Translations under genes and position numbers: made by a program
Shown: in pieces, positions 23,452-33,430 of the stretch
How positions within the stretch are numbered: the first letter of the stretch is position 1
Layout of the letters: each line of letters opens with the position of its first letter
NCBI GenBank assembly: GCA_963829485.1
Contig: CAWHIK010000006.1
Location: forward strand, 62,001 to 126,000
Length of the DNA: 64,000 bases
DNA from: JBGPQJ01 sp963829485
GTDB taxonomy: Bacteria; Chloroflexota; Anaerolineae; Anaerolineales; Villigracilaceae
Direction: 5' to 3'
Notes under the pieces: model-generated
The model's database searches: none
Told to the model about the DNA's origin: nothing
What the model saw: only the letters and a program-made list of their open reading frames with translations

Positions 23452-23568
23452 GCTGCCTCCGTTATTGAATGGTTGCTCCCTAAGTTTAGCACTTCCCCAA
23501 GAGGGGCACAATTGACATTTGTCTCTTATTTTCTACGGTTTAGAGTCCAAAAAGTTTCCAGAGGAGAT

Positions 23569-23925
23569 TTAGCTGGATGTCTTTCTCATACCATAAATAC
23601 GCGAGGTGGGTAGGACAGCCAGTATGCCTCGTTTGGGTTCATTCAAATCGCCCACCACTTTTTCGGTTGCGTGAATGATCTTCTCGACGAGGCTTTCATC
23701 GTCGGTGATCGTGAAAATCGTCCGTCCCAGACTCTCAGGAGATGGGTAGAAATCCTCCAGCGAGGGCATGATGGGCAGGTCATCTCGAAGCGCCTGACTT
23801 TCGCGAATGCGCCCGATGCCGGTGCTGAACAGGACGGTTGCCCCGCTGATGCCGGTTTCCTCCCAAGCATCCAGCACAGACTGGAGTTTTTCAGCATCAT
23901 GGAGAACGAACAGGATCATGCTCAT
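23569..23925 (-). CDS. PII-like small regulatory protein (118 aa)
   Basis: The pattern ILFVLHDAEKLQSVLDAWEETGISGATVLFSTG followed by a C-terminal strand TIFTITDDESLVEKIIHATEKVVGD gives the beta-alpha-beta-beta-alpha-beta order of the PII/PII-like superfamily. The T-loop is short and no uridylylation Tyr is seen. The gene start region overlaps the stop of the antiporter by 4 nt (ATGA), so the protein is probably a nucleotide- or metabolite-sensing regulator of that transporter, as with other transporter-linked PII-like proteins. Confidence 0.6.
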   Translation of the reverse strand: MSMILFVLHDAEKLQSVLDAWEETGISGATVLFSTGIGRIRESQALRDDLPIMPSLEDFYPSPESLGRTIFTITDDESLVEKIIHATEKVVGDLNEPKRGILAVLPTSRIYGMRKTSS

Positions 23926-25112
23926 GGTGTCTCCTTTGATTTTTCAAATAACGCGCGCAGCATCGGCGGTGTGATCAGCGTGGTGACGATGACCATGCCG
24001 ACAATCGAGGCAAAGACAGCATCAGTCACCAACCCGGCTCTCAACCCCACCGCGGCGATGATCAGCCCCACTTCACCCCGAGAGACCATTCCAGCCCCCA
24101 TCTGCATGGCTTCCTGCCATGAAAAACCCGCACACCGGGCACCGACCCCTGCGCCAACCAGTTTGGAAAGGACAGCAACCAGAATCACAAGAAGGGTGAA
24201 ACCGATGATCGGGAAAATGGTCTTGATATCCACGGCCAGCCCGATGTCCACAAAGAAGACGGGGACGAAAAATCCATACGCCAGCGAGGAGATGCGCGGC
24301 TCCAGGTTCTCGCGTTCAGGCGATCGGGCGAACATCAACCCGGCAAGGAAGGCGCCGGTAATGGCTGCCATCCCTCCGATCAGTTCGGCAGCGATGGAAA
24401 AGGCAAGCAGGACCACGATGGATAAGCTGAGCACATTCTGACTGATAGGCAGTTCCCGTACCCAGCGAACGAGAACAGGGAGGAGCCAAACCCCGGTGAA
24501 GATTGCCAACAGGAAGAATAGGATCATCCGCCCAAGCACCAACAGGATGTTGGTGATTCCGCTTGATCCACTCTCAAGAGCGAAAAAGATCGATAAAAGC
24601 AGGATGACCAGAATGTCGTCAAAAACCGCCGCGCCGAGCATCCCCAGGCCGACACGGGAGCGAAGCTGCTTGAGTTCCATTAACGTCCGTGCGGAGATGC
24701 TGACCGAAGTTGCCCCGAGAGACAGCCCCAGGAAGATGGAATGGTCCAAACTCATTCCGGATAGCATCCCCATCCCCGAGCCCATCAGCACAGGCAGGAT
24801 TACGCCCAGGGTCCCGGAGATAGCAGAGACCCTGCCGGTGTGGCGCAATTCGTTGAAGTGAAGGTCCAGCCCGGCAAGAAACATCAAAAGCAGGACGCCG
24901 ATCTCACCGATCAGTTTTAATACTTCCTGCATCAACTCCTCGTCGAAGGCAGGCAGATGGAGAAGGTTGAGCAGCGTAGGACCGAGCAGGATTCCCACCA
25001 ACAACTCTCCAAGGACAGACGGCTGCCCGAGGCGGATGGCAGCGTATCCGGCCAGTTTAGCTGCCAGAAGGATGATCGCCAAAAGGATGGCTAGTTGGAT
25101 GAATAGCGACAT
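23922..25112 (-). CDS. CPA2-family cation/proton antiporter (Kef/NapA-like, 396 aa)
   Basis: About 12-13 transmembrane helices. LGQPSVLGELLVGILLGPTLL at the start and LMFLAGLDLHFNEL in helices 2-4 are typical of the monovalent cation:proton antiporter-2 family; LGLSLGATSVSISARTL and GAAVFDDILVILLLS contain the helix 4/5 ion-binding acidic residue (DD), and a FVPVFFVDIGLAVD segment lies in the C-terminal half. No RCK/TrkA-N domain follows; the separate PII-like protein may take the regulatory role. Na+/H+ or K+/H+ exchange cannot be decided. Confidence 0.87.
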   Translation of the reverse strand: MSLFIQLAILLAIILLAAKLAGYAAIRLGQPSVLGELLVGILLGPTLLNLLHLPAFDEELMQEVLKLIGEIGVLLLMFLAGLDLHFNELRHTGRVSAISGTLGVILPVLMGSGMGMLSGMSLDHSIFLGLSLGATSVSISARTLMELKQLRSRVGLGMLGAAVFDDILVILLLSIFFALESGSSGITNILLVLGRMILFFLLAIFTGVWLLPVLVRWVRELPISQNVLSLSIVVLLAFSIAAELIGGMAAITGAFLAGLMFARSPERENLEPRISSLAYGFFVPVFFVDIGLAVDIKTIFPIIGFTLLVILVAVLSKLVGAGVGARCAGFSWQEAMQMGAGMVSRGEVGLIIAAVGLRAGLVTDAVFASIVGMVIVTTLITPPMLRALFEKSKETP

Positions 25113-25333
25113 GGTATATGATTGGTGAATTTCTATAAGTAATTTTATCCGAGGAAAGTGGTTTTAATATCGTTTCGGGCGAGAGTTGTGCGATAGTCCA
25201 GTCAAAGTCAGGAAATTATGCGCTGGTTTGACGTGTCACTTGTCCTATAAGTTATTCATCGAAAGCTTTATACTTAAGATTAGGCTGATTTTCAAATTCT
25301 ACATATACAAGTGGTAACTTTCGTGGTGAAAAA

Positions 25334-26998
25334 ATGACAATCAACGACCAGTACAAAAAGTGGCAGGAAAATATCCTTAAGAAGTCTTTGGAAAAATTCA
25401 AAGAGAGAAAAGAACGCTTCGAGACCTCGGCAGGAGTCGAGATCCCGCGCGTGGCGCTGCCTGGTCTCGACGACAGTCTCGACCAGCAATATCATGATAA
25501 GTTGGGCTTCCCCGGCGAATATCCATTTACGCGCGGAGTCCAGCCCACGATGTATCGCTCACGCTTCTGGACTATGCGCCAGTATGCGGGGTTCTCCACC
25601 GCGGAGGAATCCAATAAACGCTATCGCTACCTCCTCCAGCAGGGGCAGACCGGATTGAGCGTCGCGTTCGATTTACCGACACAGATCGGTTATGACGCGG
25701 ACGACCCGATCGCGCAAGGTGAAGTGGGGAAGGTGGGCGTCTCGATTTCGTCCATCCGCGACATGCAGCAGTTGTTCGACCAGATTCCCCTCGACAAGGT
25801 CTCGACGTCGATGACCATCAACGCACCGGCGGCTGTCCTGCTGGCGATGTACCTCGCCGTTGCAAAACGCCAGGGTGCGGACACACGCCAGCTGCGCGGC
25901 ACCATCCAGAATGATATTCTCAAGGAGTATGTGGCTCGCGGTACGTATATTTTCCCGCCTGCACCGTCCATGCGGCTCATCACCGACATTTTCCAGTTTT
26001 GTGCGGCCGAAGTGCCGAGCTGGAACACGATCTCAATCTCGGGTTATCACATCCGCGAAGCCGGCTCGACTGCGGTGCAGGAAGTGGCGTTTACGCTCGC
26101 CAATGGCATCGCCTACGTGGAGGCTGCGCTGAAAGCAGGTCTGAATGTCGATGACTTCGCGGGGCAGCTCTCGTTCTTCTTCAACGCGCACAACAATCTG
26201 CTCGAGGAAGTTGCCAAGTTCCGCGGCTGCGCGCCGCCTGTGGGCAGGGATCATGCGCGATCGGTTCAAGGCGCAAAAGCCGTCGTCGTGGCAGCTGCGA
26301 TTCCACACGCAGACCGCCGGCTCTACGCTCACCGCCCAGCAGCCTGAAAACAATGTGGCGCGAGTCACGCTGCAGGCTTTGTCCGCAGTGCTCGGCGGGA
26401 CGCAATCCCTGCACACCAACAGCATGGACGAAGCCCTGTGGCTGCCCACCGAGAAATCCGTCCGCGTCGCGCTGCGTACGCAGCAGATCATCGCCTACGA
26501 GTCGGGCGTCGCCGATTCCATCGACCCGCTGGCGGGATCGTACCTGGTGGAGTACCTGACGGATGAAATCGAAAAGGGGGCGCAGGAATACATCGCCCGG
26601 ATCGACGAGATGGGCGGAGCGCTGACCGCCATCGAGCGCGGGTACATGCAGAACGAAATCCAAAACGCCGCCTATGCAGCCCAGCAGGCGGTTGAGAAAA
26701 AAGAAGACATCGTCGTGGGAGTCAATGCGTTCGAAGTGAAGGAAGAAAGAAGCCTCGAGCGGATGAAGGTGGACCCGGCGATTGAAATGTCCCAGAAGGA
26801 AAAGCTGAAGAAGTTGCGCGCGAAAGTAGAGATCAGAGAGTGGTCGCTCAGTTGCTTGCCCGGTTGGAATCCGCTGCAGGTGGGACCGAAAATCTGATGC
26901 CCATGATCATCGAATGTGTCGAAAATGACATCACGCTGGGTGAGATATGCAATACCTTGAGAAGAGTTTGGGGTGAGTACGTGGCGGAGGGATTTTAG
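25334..26998 (+). CDS. Acyl-CoA mutase large subunit (methylmalonyl-CoA mutase type), two frameshifts
   Basis: Joined reading is about 554 aa, the size of stand-alone catalytic chains without the B12-binding domain. Motifs include GEYPFTRGVQPTMYRSRFWTMRQYAGF, SVAFDLPTQIGYDADD, the RGTIQNDILKEY block, SISGYHIREAGST and DPLAGSYLVE. It rearranges (R)-methylmalonyl-CoA to succinyl-CoA, or a related acyl-CoA, together with a separate B12 subunit that is not in this window. The frame shifts near 26220 and back near 26848; the total length stays divisible by three, which fits two opposite single-base errors. The epimerase of the same pathway is at 40772. Confidence 0.88.
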
Positions 26999-27082
26999 CG
27001 ATCAAAAGTAACCTCACCGAAAAACTCCTTCCTTTGCTGGGGGCGCTGTGTACCGAGACCCAGCCGCCGAGACGGGAAGATG

Positions 27083-27088
27083 TAAAAT
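27083..27088 (+). promoter_or_regulatory. -10 box of a probable leaderless transcript (APH-like kinase)
   Basis: TAAAAT ends 6 nt before the ATG at 27095, preceded by TG. There is no ribosome binding site between them. Confidence 0.45.
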
Positions 27089-27094
27089 CAGTTT

Positions 27095-28075
27095 ATGAAT
27101 AACATTCTGCTAAAAAACGCTGCATCTTTTTACGGAATATCAGAAGCAGAGCTTCAACCTTTACGCGGCGGGCATTTCGCACAGGTTTATGGCTTCAAAC
27201 GCGATGGCAGAAATTTCGTCCTTCGACTAGCCCCACCCAATGATGATGTCGATTTACCGGCACAGAAGTCGATCCTTACCTGGATGGCCTATCTCGCTGC
27301 ACATGGTGCATCTGTCCCTGCACCATTGCCTTCAAAAAATGAGAATCTGGTGGAAGTCATTTCGTCACCTGAGGGGGAGTGGCTGGCTGTAGGGTACTCG
27401 CAAGCCGAGGGAATCCTTTCCGAAGAAATTCCACTCGACCAGTGGGATGATGTCCAGTTTCAAACGCTTGGAAGGTCCATTGGCAAAATCCATGCCATAG
27501 CGCGTGATTATGTTCCGTCTACCGAGGTGAGTTTTCCACAATGGGATAAGGGCGGGAATCTATTCAATCGTCAAATTGAAAATGAACTCTGGTTGAAGGA
27601 AAAACAATCTCTTTTGCTGGAGAAAATCCGCGCTTATCCGAAGCCAGCGGATGCCTACGGTCTCGTCCACGGTGACTTGCATTTTGGGAACTTCTTCGTG
27701 GATGTGCGCAAGCAGACCGTCACGTTGATCGACTTCGATGACTGCGCGTACGGTTGGTTTGTGATGGACATTGCCGTTCTGCTTTTTGATATCCTGGTTC
27801 TTTACCCCGGAACGGACAAGGATGAGTATGGACAAGGTTTCCTGCGCAGCTTCCTGGCGGGATACCTGACCGAAAATCCGCTATCCATGTTCTGGGTGGA
27901 ACAACTTCCCCTTTTTCTGAAACTGCTTGAGATCAATATCTATGATATGGTCGCAAAGTCTTATCCTGACAATGCAGGCGAATGGGGAATGAAGTTCATG
28001 CCGGGCAGGAAAGAACGGCTTGAAAACGATACACCTTACATGAATTTGAATTATTCAGCGCTCAACCTTGCCTAA
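27095..28075 (+). CDS. Aminoglycoside phosphotransferase/choline kinase-like protein (326 aa)
   Basis: Protein-kinase-like fold of the APH family. FVLRLAPP near residue 46 has the ATP-binding Arg/Lys region, LVHGDLHFGNFFVD is the catalytic loop with Asp and Asn, and LIDFDDCAYGWFVMDIAVLL holds the metal-binding DFD. C-terminal helices are short of a recognisable substrate signature. Despite the family name, most chromosomal members phosphorylate small metabolites such as homoserine, choline or sugars; no resistance role is implied. Confidence 0.85.
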   Translation: MNNILLKNAASFYGISEAELQPLRGGHFAQVYGFKRDGRNFVLRLAPPNDDVDLPAQKSILTWMAYLAAHGASVPAPLPSKNENLVEVISSPEGEWLAVGYSQAEGILSEEIPLDQWDDVQFQTLGRSIGKIHAIARDYVPSTEVSFPQWDKGGNLFNRQIENELWLKEKQSLLLEKIRAYPKPADAYGLVHGDLHFGNFFVDVRKQTVTLIDFDDCAYGWFVMDIAVLLFDILVLYPGTDKDEYGQGFLRSFLAGYLTENPLSMFWVEQLPLFLKLLEINIYDMVAKSYPDNAGEWGMKFMPGRKERLENDTPYMNLNYSALNLA

Positions 28076-28183
28076 GCCTACCAGGAAAGCATGAAATCAG
28101 CGAAGAGTTTGATAAACATGTGATTATTCCATGATGTGCGTGTATAATTTCACAAAATCCCAATTTCACTGGAGCTAATTTTC

Positions 28184-28561
28184 ATGAATCTGACTCTTCC
28201 ATTTATCGTCATCAATCTTGCCTTGATTTTCTACTCCATCGGTGTCTGGAGTGAACGGATCCAGGGCAGGCTCAAAGTTTGGCATACCGTCTTTTTCTGG
28301 TTGGGTTTGATTTGCGATACCTGGGGGACCGGTATGATGTTTGAAATGGCTGGCGGTCTGACCTATGACGTTCATGGTTTATCGGGCGTGCTCGCCATCC
28401 TCCTGATGTTTGTTCATGCGATCTGGGCGACTGTTGTGCTTGTCAGAAAAGACGAAAAAATGATCCTGAATTTTCATAAATTCAGTATATTCGTATGGCT
28501 GATCTGGCTTATCCCGTATTTCAGCCCGATGGGGTTGCGTATCTTTGGATCAGAGAATTAA
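28184..28561 (+). CDS. HsmA/TIGR03987-like membrane protein (125 aa)
   Basis: Four transmembrane helices. FIVINLALIFYSIGVWSERIQGRLK followed by WHTVFFWLGLICDTWGTG, HGLSGVLAILLMFVHAIWA and FHKFSIFVWLIWLIPY matches the TIGR03987 family of small membrane proteins, with conserved His residues that could bind heme or metal. Biochemical role unknown. GGAG precedes the start by about 12 nt, and a TATAAT lies at the far end of the leader. Confidence 0.7.
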   Translation: MNLTLPFIVINLALIFYSIGVWSERIQGRLKVWHTVFFWLGLICDTWGTGMMFEMAGGLTYDVHGLSGVLAILLMFVHAIWATVVLVRKDEKMILNFHKFSIFVWLIWLIPYFSPMGLRIFGSEN

Positions 28562-28591
28562 TTAGTAATCGACACTTTTTGAAGCGACCTG

Positions 28592-28626
28592 AAAACTCCA
28601 TGGGCATTCCTCGTGGAGTTTTTTTC
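28592..28626 (+). terminator. Terminator after the HsmA-like gene
   Basis: AAAACTCCA (28592-28600) pairs with TGGAGTTTT (28614-28622), followed by more T. It lies 31 nt after the stop codon. Confidence 0.85.
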
Positions 28627-28758
28627 TAACGATGATGGCTATCTTCTTTCAGAAGGGGTGAACCATTCAGCAGGTGGATGACTTACGGTCAAAAGTGGTC
28701 AGAGGAATTTGGCTGGTGAGTGCTTTACGGTATAATTTCAAGAAATTGGAGATTTGAT

Positions 28759-30526
28759 ATGAAATCAGTCAGATTAGCTATAATGTCCGCTTTTCTTATC
28801 CTGTTTTCCATGTCCTGTGCATTGATCAACCAATCCTTGCCGGGTGGTTTCGGCGGCTTCGGCGGTGGCGGCGGTGGACCGAAAGGATTTACTGCTGAAG
28901 CGCCTCCCTATGGCAGCGTAAAACTAGAATGGCAGGCTGTGGAAGACGCTCAAGTCTATGTCCTCGAGCACCAACTGGAAGGACTTGATGACTTTACCCC
29001 TGTTATGGTATTTAGTCCCGCTCAAACAAATTACGAAGACTTCCTCGCCCCGAAAGAAAGCAAACTGACGTATCGCCTTCAAACCTTTACGGACGGCAAA
29101 TCGGTCGGGTACAGTGATGCAAGCGTGACCACCGCGGCTGTTCTGCCGAATCCGCTGACAGTGCAGGCCACCTTCGCGGAAGATCAAATGGTGACCCAAT
29201 CCATTGGTCCAGAAGGTGGAAGCCTAAGCCTGACCGATCAGAATGGCGTGACCTACGAGTTACAGGTCCCTGCCGGCGCTGTGCAGGCATGCCACGGATT
29301 TTACCCTGACACCGGTCAGTGATGTCCAGGTCTGGCCGTTGGATGGTCCAAACCTGGGCTCGGTGCGCATCGGACCGGAAGGACTTGATCTTAATGTTCA
29401 CCCCACTTTAACCATCACCCTGCCGGATGGATTTCCGCAGGATGGCACACTCCCGGTTGGCTATGGGTTCGATGGAACAGGGACTGAATTCCATCTATTC
29501 CCCGCAGGCGTTACGGCGGCTGGAACGAGCACGCAATCTGTAAAAAACGCCGGGTCGCAGGGATTAGGGACTGGCAGCAAAATAAAGATCATTGAATTCG
29601 TCGTTGGACATTGGGTCACACAAGTGGGCGTAAATATTAATCAACTGCTGGTTGCCCAGCAGATCGCGGATGCTGATTTACTTCCCCTGCCAACGGACAT
29701 CCCCGCCGCTGCTGAAGCCATTATCCAAAATAAGGATGCTTTGCATTTACAACGGGAGATGAATAACCTTTTAGCGGAGATAAAAAATGCTGAAAAGGAA
29801 AATAGGATTGATTGCGCAAGCGTAACAATTTGGTACGATCAAGCGAGTGATTTGCTTCAGCAGGCTGGTGACCCTGCCAACCTCGATTCTCTTCAATCAA
29901 CAACCACTCGGGAATTAACGGCATCCTTGAATGAAGCATTAGCCAAAGTAATTACAGACGGAATTTCTGAATGTGAAAACTCCGAGCCAGGGAAGCCGCC
30001 GGCGGGGAGCAGCTGCCTGCAAAAATTAGTGTCCAGGCTTAAGGTCGATTCGGAAATAACGAATGGACCATTTACTGTTCCAAATGGCGGTTTCAATCCT
30101 TCAGATCTGCAAGACTTCCAGGAAACGCTGAAAAATAGCTGCAGCAGCCCTGCTTACCGATTACCGGCAGAATCAGGGATTAGGGATGGGAATAACACTG
30201 TCTCCTGACCCAATTTGCGATCTAACCCAACCTTTCGAATTTACCCTTGCTGGAGTTGAGGAGGAGAATTGATCACTGCAACCTTCACGTTTACTCCGCC
30301 AGGAACTTTTCTGCAACACGTATCCGTTATGGGTTGCGCAGCTGATGCTGCCGGAACATATACTCTTCAGGTATCTGAAGATGGCTCACAGGCAATGCTT
30401 GACTGGGCAACCCCCAGTATGACGGCATCATGTCCGGAACTGGGTGGGATCACAGTTCCGCTCCCACCCCTGACTGAATCTCCTTCAATTATCCTCACTG
30501 CAGACCCTTCCGCTTCCTGTCCATAG
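28759..30526 (+). CDS. Large lipoprotein of unknown function, several frameshifts (about 585 aa when joined)
   Basis: Starts with a lipoprotein signal peptide (LILFSMSCALI) and a Gly-rich stretch, with GGAG before the ATG and TATAAT at about 28731. A fibronectin-like segment follows (VKLEWQAVEDAQVYVLEHQ). The frame shifts near 29285, where LQVPAGAV passes into DVQVWPLDGPNLGSVRIGPEGL, again near 30180 (into GITLSPDPICDLTQPFEFTLAGVEE) and near 30268 (into ITATFTFTPPGTFLQH). All pieces are in order and without gaps, so one gene is likely. Outer-surface protein with no known domain in the middle 300 residues. Confidence 0.6.
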
Positions 30527-30540
30527 AAATATAGAACAAG

Positions 30541-30574
30541 TCGCCCTCTCTCACGTTTTCCCGGGAGAGGGCGA
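30541..30574 (+). terminator. Hairpin after the lipoprotein gene
   Basis: TCGCCCTCTC (30541-30550) pairs with GAGAGGGCGA (30565-30574). The following TTCATTAATT is only moderately T-rich, so termination is plausible rather than certain. Confidence 0.55.
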
Positions 30575-30629
30575 TTCATTAATTAAGTTGACTAAAAAGG
30601 AGCGCTTATACTACTGGGGGAAATGAGAT

Positions 30630-32544
30630 CTACTCATCGACCAAAGGCAGGCTTATCGTGAATCGCGTACCTTCCCCTACCGTACTGTGGACGGTGATCC
30701 AGCCGCCGAGACGGGCGATCAGGTCCTTGGCGATCGTCAATCCCAGACCGGTCCCTTCGTGTTCGAATTCCTTCGCGTTGGGTGCACGATAGAATTCTTC
30801 GAAGAGATGCACCATCGCGTCTTCTGGAATTCCGATTCCCGTGTCCTCGAAGACGATCCTGGCGTCCCCGTCGGCTTGGGAAAGCGTGACGGTGACCGTT
30901 CCATTGTTCGGCGTGTATTTCACTGCATTCGCCAGCAGGTTGTTGAAGATGCGGTCGAGGGCATCTGAAGACGCCATGACCTTACAGGGCTTCGTCGACA
31001 AGTTCTGCCATTTCAAATGTCAGTTCTTTTTCCTTGGCTGGAGCCGCGAACCGTTCCACAACTCGAATCAGGCTATCCTCCAACGGCAATGGTTCTGATA
31101 CATCGTGAGATTTCAGATCTGCCTTGCCTGCCGCAAGGTCCAGCAGGTCATCGATCAATTTTTGAAGGAAATCAACGCGCCGGATGGCTCTCTCAATGAG
31201 GTCCTTTTGCTGTCCGTTCACCTCGCCCGTATACCCGGCGGTGATCGTGCGTAGCAGGCTGCGCGTCACTGTGACCGGTGAGCGGAGTTCATGGGTAACC
31301 GTGCGGATGAATTTGCTCTTGCTGGCATCCAGCGCTTCCATGGCCTGGTAAGCCAGGGCATTCTCGATGGCGATGCTCCCCTGGGCAGCGATGGCCATCA
31401 GGAAAAACTCATCATCTTTCGTGAACCGATCCCTCTCATCGGAATATGCGCGTAAAATGCCCAGGGGTCCGTTCTTGCCGATCAATGGAGCGGAAAGCAT
31501 GGAGAGGATCCCCTCCTGAACAGTAAAGTCACGATACTGCAGCAGGGAGGTGTTGGTAACGTCCGGGATGTTGACCACTTTACCCGAAAGGACTTCACGC
31601 GCCAGAGGATTGTTTTCCAGCTCGATCGGACCTTTATCGAGATAAGCCTGACTAAGACCGAATACTGCCGCTACTTCGAGCCGTTCGCCGCCTGCAGCCA
31701 GCAGACGGATTGAACAGGCGCGGACGCCCATGACATCGGACGTGTTCATGACTAATCGGTCCAGCACCTGGTGAAGTTCAAGGGATGAACTAATCGTCTG
31801 CGCGCTGTCGTTTAATGCCTGGAGCCGGGTTGTCGCGATCTGCAGGCTTTCCGTCAGGTCGATGATCTCTTCTTCATGCTGGCGCATCCGCTTTTGGATG
31901 CTCGTAACGAGGAACGCGGTGATCAGCGCTGCACAGCTGAAAAAAAACAGGATACCGATCACGTATAAACCATTTTTGTACAAGGGGAAATCCAGGTACC
32001 CGCCGATGGCGTAATGCGGCAGGATGGAAAAATACTCCAGTGAAGCGGTCAGACCCAGCAGAATGATTGCCAACAGGGTGAAGCCGAAGGCTGTGACCTG
32101 CGGAAAGAATATTGACGCGATGATGATATGAAAAATTAAAAAGAAAATGGCTGGACTTTCGATACCACCCGAGTAATGGATCAGGAGGATCATAGCCAGC
32201 CAATCGAATCCCACCTGGATAAAAGCCAGCTTGCGGTACGATTCGATGGGAGCAATCGTTTTCTTATATCGGCGTTCGATCAAAAAGAAAACGATGTTGT
32301 AAAGGATGATGCCGATTCCGATAACCAGCAACGGCTGGGTGGGGACCTGGACTCTGAACGCCTTCGTGACGAACCAGGTCGCTAGAAGGACCCCGATCCC
32401 TGCGATCCAGCGCAATCGGATCAGCCATGCGACACTTTCCACCAATTCTTCGTCGATGAGCACACGATGCCCGGTTGCAGCTCCACCCGGGTTGGGTGTT
32501 TCGCTTGATTGCGGGTTACCGTAGCTCCGAAGAGATGGATCCAC
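30630..32544 (-). CDS. Membrane histidine kinase with GAF domain, one frameshift (about 637 aa)
   Basis: An N-terminal block of about six transmembrane helices (MASE-like, residues 35-215) is followed by a coiled coil, a GAF domain (about 245-385), a HisKA domain with intact H-box (FIRTVTHELRSPVTV) and a HATPase domain (N-box NNLLANAVKYTPNNG, G1 DTGIGIP, G2 GTGLGLTIAK). The frame shifts near 31012 (ELTF into KWQNLSTKP), between HisKA and HATPase. It starts 5 bp after the response regulator and is the last gene of the hydrogenase gene run, so it may sense redox state or hydrogen use; that is inference. Confidence 0.85.
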
Positions 32545-32549
32545 GCTGA

Positions 32550-32948
32550 TTATTCGCCTAATAACTTGCGCACCCTGGCTAGGAGCACATCCGGCTCAAC
32601 TGGTTTTTCTAGAAATTCCTGCACCGGGAGGTAATTCGAATCCGGACCAAACCGCATGGTGGTGGTGGTATGGATGGCTGTGAGCATGATAATGGGAGTA
32701 TCTTTGAACTCCTTGAATTCCGATGACGGGTCTGAGTTATGCAGGTCCAACGCGAATTGGAATCCGGCGGTCGTGGTGTCCATCATGACATCCAGAACGA
32801 TCAAATCCGGCTTGACCTTTTTGACCGCAGCCTGCCCTTCTGCGAAGTTAATTGCTTCGAAGACCTCGTAACCTGCAGCTTCCAGCGGGAGTTTTGCCGT
32901 TAGTCGTACATCCGGATCATCGTCAACGAGAAGAATTCGTTTCTTCAT
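32550..32948 (-). CDS. Single-domain response regulator (132 aa)
   Basis: Receiver domain only: acidic pair in LLVDDDPDVR, phospho-acceptor Asp53 in LIVLDVMMD, Thr in IIMLTAI and Lys in EFLEKPVEPD. No output domain, so it acts by protein contact or as a phosphate relay. A slightly long loop after beta-4 is seen. It lies 18 bp after the hydrogenase maturation protease and 5 bp before the kinase gene. Confidence 0.9.
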   Translation of the reverse strand: MKKRILLVDDDPDVRLTAKLPLEAAGYEVFEAINFAEGQAAVKKVKPDLIVLDVMMDTTTAGFQFALDLHNSDPSSEFKEFKDTPIIMLTAIHTTTTMRFGPDSNYLPVQEFLEKPVEPDVLLARVRKLLGE

Positions 32949-32966
32949 GTTACTCCCTTTCCTCTA

Positions 32967-33428
32967 TTACAATGCGACTGCATTAAGTATACTGCCCACC
33001 AGCCCCGGAAGGCTGGCGCTGACGGTTGGACTGAGCATCATGCCCTGTTCGGTGGATTCGGGTTCGATACCATAAAACGTGATGTTATCCGGTAGCAGGT
33101 CCAATGCCTGCGCCAGAGCCAAACCGCCTGCGAGATCGGATTCGTGGAGTGAGACCGCATCCTTACTGGCGATCAGCCTGACCTCCGATGGGTCAAAGCA
33201 CTGCCATTCTCCCGGTTGTAACCCCATTTGGACCGCATCCACGATCACGACGGACTTCCAATCCTTGATCCATTCCACCAATCCCCACCCCGGAGTGCCT
33301 GCTTCCTGGACGGTGACATTATCCGGTAAAGGTGATTCCGCCAGGATTCGAACAGCTTCGATCCCTGCGCCGTCATCGCCCATCAGGGGATTGCCTATTC
33401 CAAGAATCAGCGTTCGTTCCTTCGACAT
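32967..33428 (-). CDS. Hydrogenase maturation protease (153 aa)
   Basis: Cleaves the C-terminal peptide of the [NiFe] hydrogenase large subunit after nickel insertion. ILGIGNPLMGDDGAGIEAV is the HycI/HyaD family N-terminal motif with the first Ni-binding Asp; VVIVDAVQMGLQPGEW has the second and SLHESDLAGGLALA the His. Located 2 bp after the large subunit gene it must process. Confidence 0.92.
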   Translation of the reverse strand: MSKERTLILGIGNPLMGDDGAGIEAVRILAESPLPDNVTVQEAGTPGWGLVEWIKDWKSVVIVDAVQMGLQPGEWQCFDPSEVRLIASKDAVSLHESDLAGGLALAQALDLLPDNITFYGIEPESTEQGMMLSPTVSASLPGLVGSILNAVAL

Positions 33429-33430
33429 GG

